A stretch of 64,000 nucleotides of DNA from Bacilli bacterium (GTDB taxonomy: Bacteria; Bacillota; Bacilli; Bacillales; Amphibacillaceae), in the NCBI GenBank assembly GCA_012838505.1, contig DUPD01000048.1, forward strand, positions 1 through 64,000. Reading direction: 5' to 3'. A program made the translations under genes and the position numbers. Below are positions 48,864 to 57,300 of the stretch, in pieces. Positions within the stretch are counted from its first letter, which is position 1. Each line of letters begins with the position of its first letter. A model generated the notes under the pieces. The model was not told the DNA's origin and did not search any database. It worked only from the letters and a program-made list of their open reading frames with translations.

Positions 48864-51421
48864 TCTGTCACCACCAGTTCTTGCATCATTTCTTCAAATT
48901 GTGCTTCTAGTGCTTTGCTTTCTTCTTCAATCGTCTCCAACGTATCTGCATATCTTTCCTTTAATTCTTTCAATGTATCTAGTTCATTTTTAAGTGGTGC
49001 TTCTACTAGTTTGGTAAGGTCAGCTATTAAGTTTCCAAACCATTTTTTATACATCAACTGATCAATTTCATCATTTGTTAAGTTTTCAATTCTTTCTTCC
49101 ACTTGTTCCGCTAATTCCTTATCTTTCTCTCTGATTGCTCTGTTTAATGATGACTTTTCATCCAATAGCTTTCTTACCTTTTCTAATAGAGTATGTTCTT
49201 CCGTTCCTTCTTCAACTTTTTTCAGCTCTGCTCTGACAGCTGTTATCGTGAAGTCATCTTCTCTCGCATTTAATGCATCACTCAACGCCGCTTCTTCATC
49301 ACTTTCCTCAACTTTCGCTGCTTCTACAAGTTCAGTGATTTCTTCATTATGAGCTGCTAAGGCATCTTTTTTCGATTCCAGATCATTTAATTCTTCTGTA
49401 TAAAGCTCTTTAAGGATCAATTCATTTGGCACGATGGCTCCTACCCAGCCATCTTGTTCTGTTCGTTTCTTGTTCCCAGAGCCTTTCGTGACCAGATTCG
49501 GCTCACGTGTTTTTCCAACCGTATAAAAATCACTAATCGCAATCTTTTCGGTGTCTTCTGCAAGGGAGTTTTCCCATAGCTCTGCAATAATTTGATAGCC
49601 ATCATACGTACTCACATGATTGAATTGCCTTAAAAGCTGTTTGATTTCAGTTAACATTTCTTCTTTTAATGGATCAATATCATCGACGTCCGAGATTGTT
49701 TTTAACTTTTCCCAATACGTGTCCATGTAGGACTTGGTCACTTCTGACAGTTGATTGATTTGTTGGTTTACATTTTCATCTGTTAAAATTTCCTCTGTCA
49801 AGTCGTCAATCGATTTTGTTAATTCGACATAACCAGGACGTACTTCTTTCAAATTTTCATATAAAACGTCTTTTGTCAGATCATGCAAGACCGTTAATTT
49901 TTCAATTTGCCTTAATGGAATACCACCGTATAAATGGGCATCGACATCGTGAGAAATCTCTTCATCGATTGGTTCAATATAACGCGGGATATTTAGGTTG
50001 TACTCATTTTCTTTGATTTCTTTTTGTGTCGCTTCATGGCTATAGCCCGCTTCTGTCGTGCGCTCAATATAGGTGTCAACAATTTTTGCGATATCTTTTT
50101 CTTGAAGGACATTTTGCTTCCCTTCCTTCACAAAAGATTTTGACGCATCAATCATAAGCACAGGTTGATTTAACGCGCGATTTTTCTTTAAAATCATGAC
50201 GGTTACTGGGATGCCAGTGTTGGTGAATAACTTATCTGGTAAGCCGATCACCGCATCGATATAGTTTTTGTCCAATAAACGCTTACGAATTTCTCCCTCA
50301 GTACCGCCACGAAATAGAACGCCATGTGGTAAGACGATAGCCATCGTACCCTCTTGGTCTAAGTGGAATAATCCGTGTAATAAAAATGCATAGTCCCCTT
50401 TAGAATTTGGTGGGAGTACACCCGCTATTTCAAAACGTGGATCCGTAACCTTTAAATCTTCACCATTCCAATTTTTAACGGAGTATGGTGGGTTCATCAC
50501 GACGGCATCAAATTGAACGCCTTCATTTGGACGTTCAGGATCTTCAGGCCAGTCCTGACCTAATGTATCCCCATTTTTGACCGTCATTCTCTCTGGTCTG
50601 ACCCCATGTAATAGCAAGTTCATTCGAGTTAAGTTATATGTAGCGGTATTTTTTTCTTGACCATAATAATGCAGATTTTTTCGGTTATCTTTGGTGAGGT
50701 GACGGCTGACCGTTAACAGCAAAGATCCCGATCCCACGGTTGGATCGTAGATGGAGTTCACTTCTGTTGTTTTCGCGACAATCTGTGCCATGACTTCACT
50801 GACCTGGCGGGGTGTATAGAACTCTCCCGCTTTCTTTCCAGATTCCATCGCAAATTGGCCGATTAAGTATTCGTAAGCATCGCCTAAGACATCGCCTTTT
50901 TGTAGAGAAACCATATTTAAATCGGCAAATAATTCGATTAATTTGCGAATGTTTTTACTGCGGGCATTTAGATTACTGCCTAAAGCCGTATCGGTTAAAT
51001 CAATCGTCGAACTAGCGAAAAGGCCTTTAAAGTCATCACTACCTCCAGTTGTTGCAACGGTTCGTTCAAAGCTTTGAAGACTTTCCGTCACTTTTTCTAA
51101 TTCAAATGTACCTTCTCGGATATCTTTTAGCCATGTCTGGTATAAGTATTGTGGTTGTACGTGGTAACCCAGGACTTTTTGGATCATATCAATCAAGTTT
51201 TCACCATAGCTGTCATAAGCCTCATGATAAGCGTGAACCAATTCCTCTTCAGTTCCTTTAATGCCACTTGTCGTTGCAAATGTTTCTAGCGTTTTATCGC
51301 TAAGGAATTTGTAGAACATTAAACCGAGCATATAGTCTTTGTAGCGGCTCGCATCCATTGAACCACGCAGGTCATTGGCACCGTTCCATAATCTTCTTTT
51401 GATATCGTCTGACGTAATCAT
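48860..51421 (-). CDS. hsdM: Type I DNA methyltransferase M subunit
   Basis: An 853-residue adenine methyltransferase subunit. Motif I appears as DPTVGSGSLLL and motif IV as VMNPPYSVKNW. The protein is longer than the ~520-residue E. coli type because of a long, charged coiled-coil C-terminus (about 600-853, rich in Glu and Lys). First gene of the operon, with AAAGGAG before the ATG. Confidence 0.93.
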   Translation of the reverse strand: MITSDDIKRRLWNGANDLRGSMDASRYKDYMLGLMFYKFLSDKTLETFATTSGIKGTEEELVHAYHEAYDSYGENLIDMIQKVLGYHVQPQYLYQTWLKDIREGTFELEKVTESLQSFERTVATTGGSDDFKGLFASSTIDLTDTALGSNLNARSKNIRKLIELFADLNMVSLQKGDVLGDAYEYLIGQFAMESGKKAGEFYTPRQVSEVMAQIVAKTTEVNSIYDPTVGSGSLLLTVSRHLTKDNRKNLHYYGQEKNTATYNLTRMNLLLHGVRPERMTVKNGDTLGQDWPEDPERPNEGVQFDAVVMNPPYSVKNWNGEDLKVTDPRFEIAGVLPPNSKGDYAFLLHGLFHLDQEGTMAIVLPHGVLFRGGTEGEIRKRLLDKNYIDAVIGLPDKLFTNTGIPVTVMILKKNRALNQPVLMIDASKSFVKEGKQNVLQEKDIAKIVDTYIERTTEAGYSHEATQKEIKENEYNLNIPRYIEPIDEEISHDVDAHLYGGIPLRQIEKLTVLHDLTKDVLYENLKEVRPGYVELTKSIDDLTEEILTDENVNQQINQLSEVTKSYMDTYWEKLKTISDVDDIDPLKEEMLTEIKQLLRQFNHVSTYDGYQIIAELWENSLAEDTEKIAISDFYTVGKTREPNLVTKGSGNKKRTEQDGWVGAIVPNELILKELYTEELNDLESKKDALAAHNEEITELVEAAKVEESDEEAALSDALNAREDDFTITAVRAELKKVEEGTEEHTLLEKVRKLLDEKSSLNRAIREKDKELAEQVEERIENLTNDEIDQLMYKKWFGNLIADLTKLVEAPLKNELDTLKELKERYADTLETIEEESKALEAQFEEMMQELVVTE

Positions 51422-51615
51422 CGTTACTCTCCTTTAAACTTTTTAGTTTTCTATGTAAGTTGAATTTTTCTATGAACAGGTCTAAACGAATAGTCCTATA
51501 CCTTAATATTACAACATTTCTATATCTTCGCACAAGCTATGAGGAATTTAGAGCTCTTTAAGTTTTTAGTGTAGTTTGTTAAAAAAGAAAACAAGTGAGG
51601 GAAGTAGTTTTGCAA

Positions 51616-51660
51616 GAAAAAAGGCTCCATTAAATAATAAAATTTAATTAGAGACCTCAT
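51616..51660 (-). terminator. Terminator after the truncated regulator
   Basis: On the minus strand AGGTCTC..ATTAAAT pairs imperfectly with ATTTAATGGAGCCT and a run of six U follows. It lies about 40 nt past the regulator stop. Confidence 0.6.
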
Positions 51661-51700
51661 TTACTCATTATGCTTTTATATCAAAATAACCCCTGGAAAT

Positions 51701-52210
51701 TTATCGGTTCATCCATTGATGTTTTTTAGCGATATTAACGGCTTCAATGCGTGATTGAGCACCTGTTTTACTCAATATAGAAGAGATATAATTGCGTACA
51801 GTTCCCTGAGAAAGGAAGACTGCCTCTGCAATTGCACTGGTTCTTTTCCCCTCAGCTATTGCCTGCAAAACATCGATTTCTCTCTCAGTTAGTGGGTTGT
51901 TTTCCGTTCTTAGAACATGACGAACTAATTCAGGATCATAGACTGTTGCGCCTTTAACTACCGCATTAATCGTTTCTGTTAATCGGTCCGTCGGGCTATC
52001 TTTAAGTAAATAACCCTGAACTCCGATACGAACCGCTGTCTCAAAGTAGTTTTGCCTAGCAAAAGTCGTTAAAATAATGACCTTCGTATTTAATGATTGG
52101 ATCTCCTCAGCCACCTCTAACCCTGTTCGTTTTGGCATCTCTATATCTAAAATCGCTACATCTGGCTTTAATCTTAGGATATCCTGAAGGGCTGATTCAC
52201 CATAATGCAA
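51701..52210 (-). pseudogene. Response regulator (DesR/NarL type) missing its N-terminus
   Basis: A 169-residue frame beginning on TTG at HYGESALQDIL. It keeps the phospho-acceptor Asp (VAILDIEMP), LTTFA, the lysine in LLKDSP and a complete LuxR-type helix-turn-helix (PLTEREIDVL...SQGTVRNYIS). The first ~45 receiver residues, including the acidic pocket, are absent. Upstream sequence is the start of an ABC ATPase gene, so a deletion removed what lay between. A chance GAGGGGG before the TTG could still allow translation. Confidence 0.75.
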
Positions 52211-52309
52211 TCACTTCCCCCTCGTAAATACTAAAATCAATTCTTTTAAAACTTCTTGTTTCTTGAATGATTTCTTTATTTTATTTGCTTGAATAATTGG
52301 CTTTCCCAT
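52211..52309 (-). pseudogene. 5' scrap of an ABC transporter ATPase gene
   Basis: From an ATG with an AGGAGGAGAGAGG ribosome site the minus strand reads MGKPIIQANKIKKSFKKQEVLKE, a typical ABC ATPase start. A frameshift then moves the homology to DFSIYEGEVIAL in the next frame, and the sequence runs into the truncated regulator. Walker motifs are gone. Confidence 0.7.
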
Positions 52310-52873
52310 GACCTCTCTCCTCCTCAGCGCTTTAAAAAAATAAGCTCAATTAAACTTTACTGTAAAAAGAGAAATCGGCATAGTAGCAGACGTCATAAAT
52401 CAATATGACATTTGTCATAATGAATTAAAGTATAAAAAAACTCCTTACTATTCGTTAGAATAATAAGAAGTAAAATAGTTCTTTCTATAATAATGATAGA
52501 TAACATTACTTGTTTTCAACCTTGACAGTGACTGTTTTAATTTTATTTCCTTCAAATTTGTTCACTTTGAAAACTAAGTTTTTATACGTATACGTGGAAT
52601 CATCTTCAAAATTAACGTGTCCCATTTTTATAATGAAATGCAAAAGAGAATACGAACAACTAATTGAATATTCGCAATTCAAGTATACCGCGTTGGCAGA
52701 AAGTTCGCATATAGTATGCCTTTTTCTCTCTTATTTATTTTCAAATATAGGTTTCGAAGCAACTCAAGATCTACTTTTCTTGAAAAGTTGCGCGGTGACG
52801 AACTTCGGACAATTTTTCACATAAGCAATCAAGAATAGTCCGATGCTGGGCAACACTAATAGAATTCCCTTTT
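52310..52873. other. Degenerate intergenic stretch
   Basis: No intact gene. A minus-strand frame of about 35 codons (52509-52620; reads TYTYKNLVFKVNKFEGNK and ends KVENK-stop) looks like the end of a lost secreted or lipoprotein gene. The rest shows only AT-rich sequence and a weak hairpin near 52440-52475. Confidence 0.35.
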
Positions 52874-52906
52874 CTTAACTTAGATTTAACTATTTATCAG
52901 TATAAT
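52874..52906 (+). promoter_or_regulatory. Direct-repeat promoter B (178-residue lipoprotein)
   Basis: Plus strand: CTTAAC, TTAGA, TTTAAC, 10 bp, TATAAT. Its repeats and spacer differ little from box A (CTAGA). The start point would be about 35 nt before the lipoprotein ATG. Confidence 0.8.
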
Positions 52907-52947
52907 GAAAAAAAAGATCATTTATTATACAAAGGAGAAGATTATTT

Positions 52948-53484
52948 ATGCGCCGTTTAAATGTGTTCTTATTGTTATTCATTCTTTCAGTAAGTTTGTT
53001 AGTCGCTTGTGAGCCTAGCGAGGGAGAGCCTGTTGAGGAAAGTTCAGTTGAAACAAATGATAATGCTGATTCGGTGACTGTAGATGACACCGAAGTAGAG
53101 GATACTAACGAGACCGAAGAACCACAAGAAGATACTGGCTTAGAAATACCTGAAGAGTTCCCTAGTGATTACCCTCTTTTAGATGGTTATATAGTTACCG
53201 AGGCACTTTCTAATGGACCTGACTCAATAACTGGGGAACTTGTTCAAGTCACACTTAGATATTACGATACGGATAAATTTTTAGAAGCGATTGATCTGTA
53301 TAAAGATTTTTATGAAAAAAATGGGTATGAAATCGAGTATTTAGTTGAACATGGGGAGATCGATCACGGTGAAGGCGCTTTTGACTTAAAGGCTACTACT
53401 GAGGAAAAAGCGCATTTCTGCAATCTTGCTAAATTACCTAATGATGACTTTTTCACTCTTGCATTTAGTATAAGAAACAAATAA
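52948..53484 (+). CDS. Lipoprotein of unknown function
   Basis: A 178-residue lipoprotein with signal peptide and lipobox SLLVAC, then an acidic Glu/Asp/Thr linker (25-70) and a C-terminal domain. The domain begins P-E-E-F-P-S-D-Y-P-L and has VTLRYYDTDKFLEAIDLYKDFYEKNGYEIEY. The same theme occurs in the lipoprotein at 39489. AAAGGAG precedes the ATG. It is a single-gene unit under promoter B. Confidence 0.82.
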   Translation: MRRLNVFLLLFILSVSLLVACEPSEGEPVEESSVETNDNADSVTVDDTEVEDTNETEEPQEDTGLEIPEEFPSDYPLLDGYIVTEALSNGPDSITGELVQVTLRYYDTDKFLEAIDLYKDFYEKNGYEIEYLVEHGEIDHGEGAFDLKATTEEKAHFCNLAKLPNDDFFTLAFSIRNK

Positions 53485-53496
53485 ATGCTAGCTTTA

Positions 53497-53527
53497 GTGT
53501 TGGTGAGTTTTAATGACTCACCAACAC
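53497..53527 (+). terminator. Hairpin after the 178-residue lipoprotein
   Basis: GTGTTGGTGAGT and ACTCACCAACAC form a perfect 12-bp stem with a 7-base loop. No U-run follows. Confidence 0.6.
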
Positions 53528-53653
53528 CGTAAATTATAAGTTCAAAACATTTATAATGCGTAAAAATAAAATAAGGAGTATGTCTGAAAACTTTATTACT
53601 TTATCTAATAAAATTTAAAGCCCTATCCTAGAAGCTGGTACCTTAAGAGTTGG

Positions 53654-54120
53654 TTATTGAGTGCAACTAATAAAAAAACCTATCGGCTCTCCCACTGTAT
53701 CCCTGACGCCATCTTTATGGACCATGGAAACCCCAACTATTTGATCTCCTAGATTATGAATCTGAATATCATATTCACCTGAAAAAGCTATATACTCATT
53801 CGAGGTTTTTTTATCAGTAACTGTCATCCCTTCATCAGGATAATGAATGGCCTGAATATCATCTCCATCTTGTTCAAATTCTGCTTCAAAGACAATTTCA
53901 TCACTGATAGCTTTATAAATATATTTTCCACCTTTGAGACTCCCACAGCTAAAGCAATGGGATTCTTGAGTGACTAAGCGTTCGCAGTCCATTTAACTTC
54001 TACTTCACCTTGATTATCTCCCGCATTCGAATTTTCTTGTTCACCCCCAACCCCATTTCCACAAGCAGCAAAAACGAAAATCATACTTAACGTGAATAAC
54101 AATACCAAAGATTTTTTCAC
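53654..54120 (-). pseudogene. Frameshifted small lipoprotein gene
   Basis: From a GTG at 54120 with GGGGAAAGGAAAG upstream, the frame reads a signal peptide with lipobox VFAAC and an Asn/Glu-rich linker, then stops at KWTANA. The next frame continues at once with ERLVTQESHCFSCGS and an intact ~100-residue domain ending SCTQ (the track's 112-residue ORF). One indel near 53980 joins them. It could be a true mutation or a sequencing error. Promoter F lies upstream. Confidence 0.7.
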
Positions 54121-54231
54121 TTATATTCTTTCCTTTCCCCTTTTATTATTTATTTTTGAAAAGTGTTCTACTGTAGAAACCTTCATCTTAAAAAATTAGA
54201 CCTGCAAATAAACATCGTTTCTTTACATTTC

Positions 54232-54264
54232 ATCATAGCAACTAAATGTTAATTCTACGTAAAA
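54232..54264 (-). promoter_or_regulatory. Direct-repeat promoter F (frameshifted lipoprotein)
   Basis: Minus strand: TTTTAC, GTAGA, ATTAAC, 10 bp, TATGAT. Each hexamer differs by one base from TTTAAC, but the spacing (6-5-6-10-6) is identical to boxes A-E. It is the weakest member and precedes the only lipoprotein gene of the set that is broken. Confidence 0.6.
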
Positions 54265-54340
54265 ACAAGCCAATATTATGATTATTGATAAGTTATTTAA
54301 TTTTATAAAGGTAAAATGAACGAATGAATCAATAATCAAC

Positions 54341-54377
54341 ATAAGAAATCCCCATACATCATATGGGGATTTCTTAT
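54341..54377. terminator. Terminator of the giant surface protein
   Basis: A perfect 16-bp palindromic stem (ATAAGAAATCCCCATA) with a 5-base loop just past the stop codon. U-rich flanks are modest. Confidence 0.75.
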
Positions 54378-54389
54378 CTTATTCGTTCC

Positions 54390-57300
54390 TTAATTATAAA
54401 GTTTTCTACGTATGACGATGAAGGCAATTCCACCAAGCACTAATAGTACCAAACCAATCACAATCATATTAAAAGTATTTGTTGCGGTTTTGGGTAACGT
54501 ACTACCTGATTCACTAGAATCTATTATTACATCGTCGTCGTTAACAGCTTGATCTTCTATTTGTGGATCTTCACTTTCTATTTCACCTGGATCAGATGAT
54601 GTTTCTCTTTCAGCAAATACACCATACATTGAGAAATGATCTACCACTACTGTAACTGTTCCCTCGTCCTCATTTACTGTTCCATCTTGTTTGATCCAAA
54701 TATCTTGATCTTCATCATAGTAATAAATCGCCACCTCATTGGCATTGAAACTGTCTATGTCATATCCCATCGTCAAAACAAATGGACCATAAACTTTTTC
54801 ATTGTTCGGGCCAAAGATCGTTACGTCAAATACATCTCCTGCGATTATTAAGTTGCCAGCCGATGTTGCATTTGATCGATTCCTAGCATCCTCAACAATT
54901 GCCTTTGTTCCTTCTGGAAGATAATCTGGCATTTCGATTGTTGTGTTCGTATCGTCTACTTGGATAATGATCGTATCATTTGCATGTACATCATATGTTT
55001 TTCCAAGAACAATATCTATATGTTTTGGTTCGAGAACGGTTGAGTCTGTTGGATCTTCCCCTTCCTCTGGTTCTTCTGTATCGGTCGGATCAGTAGGGTC
55101 TTCGTTTTCCTCTTCTAATCCATCAATGGCAGCTAATAGATTATCAAAAGCCGCATCTACTTCTTCTTGCGTGGCATTTCGTCTATTACTTAAAATTGCT
55201 TCAGCCTTTACTAATGCCTGGGTTAGTGCTGCCCAACTTTCATCCGTATAATTATCTTGACTTGATTCTACAAAATCAGCATACAAACCTTCTAATGAAG
55301 CAAAGTCAACCTCAGTCGGCTCTGGATCGGTTGGATCAGTAGGGTCTTCGTTTTCCTCTTCTAATCCATCAATGGCAGCTAATAGATTATCAAAAGCCGT
55401 ATCTACTTCTTCTTGCGTGGCATTTTCTCTTGCTTCATATAAAAGGACCTCAGCATCAGCTAACGCTCGTGTTAATGCTGCCCAACTTTCATCCGTATAG
55501 TTACCTTGACTTGCTCCTAAAAAGTCAGCGTATAAACCTTCTAATGAAGAGAAATCAGTTTCTATTGGTTTAGGATCGCCTGGATCAACAGGCACTTCTT
55601 GATCATCATCACTTACAGAAATTAATATATTCGTTCCTTTATCTTGATAAAATAGGGTAACTTCTGAACTACCTTCTGTCTTTCCTTTAAAGTTATTGTC
55701 TACTATTCCAACGATCGTCTCGTCTTCGATGATAAATTCAAGGTCAGAAAGTTTTAATCCAACAGTAACCGTGTCATCTTCACCAACAATATTTACATAT
55801 TGGGCTGTTACATTTGAATCGAAAGGATCTAGAGAAAATAATTCATCTACTTCTAGCCGAATGTGCCCATAGGAAAAATCAATCATTGAGATTCCTTGTA
55901 GAACAGGTGGGCTTTTGACCTCAATATCCACTTCAGCGGTTTTATCTTCATAATGAACGGTAAGAACTGTTTTTCCCGCACTTTTAGCAACAATTTTATC
56001 GTTGTTTACTTGTGCGATCAACTCATCATCTATTGTATATATTGGATTACCCTTAATATTAATTTCTTCATTATTTACATCGAATGCTCTCACTTGAATT
56101 TCATTTAAATCAAGTTCATCCATAACCTCAAACGGAATTTCATCTGCATCGACTTGAATCGTAATGTCATTCGGTTCAACTGTAATATGATCTATTGTCG
56201 GCAATTCTTTCGGTTCTTTGTCATTTTCATAAGCACCAAGATCTACCGTGTCATTTAAAATCCGATCAGTTCCAATTAAATCAGTCGTTACACCGTCTAA
56301 AATATAGTCATTGTTTCCGGCATCAATGGCAGGGGATCCTTCTTGTAACGTGTAATCTCCATTGCCAACAAATAATGGGTCTTCATCTAAATTGTTCCCA
56401 CCATCATCACCAAGGGACTCATTCCAATTGTCACTTCCGCCAGAACCACCGATAAGACTATTACTAATAAGCAGATTAGCGTTATCATTATTAACTACAT
56501 TTTCCGTTTCATTACCCCAAAGGATTGAGTTGTGTATTGTCACTTCAGGAATATTACTTTTTCCATTGTAGGAAGTAACAAACAATCCAGAACCTTCATT
56601 CGCTGTAACTGTTAAATTTTTAAAATCATAAACCCCTTTACCAGCTAACATTATTGCACCATGGGAATTAGCTGAATGGTTTTTAGTAAGCTCTACATTT
56701 TGAAACGTTGCTGCAGTATTTTCTGAATATCCAGGATAACTTGTAAAAGCACCACCGTAATTTCCATTATTATTTTGAAAAACAACATTTATTAATGTCG
56801 GATGGGCACCATTTTCATTGTAAAACCCGCCACCATAGAGCGCCTTGTTCCCCGTAAAAACAACATCAGTTAATACTGGTTTAGCATTTGGAGAGGAGTT
56901 ATAAAACCCGCCACCACTACTACTCGCTTCATTGTCAATAAACTTAGTATTCGTTATAGTCGGGCTACTATTTAAGTTATGAATACCCGCACCCCAATAA
57001 GCTGTATTACTCTCAAATGTAACATTCTCAAGCGATGGCGAACTACCAGTATTATACATTGCACCACCATTCATGTTAGCGTGATTATCTGTAAACACAA
57101 CATTTCTTAGCGTCGGTGAGGCTTGCTCATTATACATCCCCCCACCATGATTACGTCCTTCTGATAACCCTGTTGCGCTTCCACCTGTAATCGTTACTCC
57201 GTCAAGTACCGCTGTGTCATCAATTCCAGAATTTGCTTTATGATAAAATACATGATGAACATTGTCTGATTTTGACGGTTCTGATCCATCATCATTCCTG

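Noticed and set aside
54943-55251. 102-residue plus ORF inside the giant gene
   Set aside because: Antisense shadow of the repeat-rich FIVAR segment.
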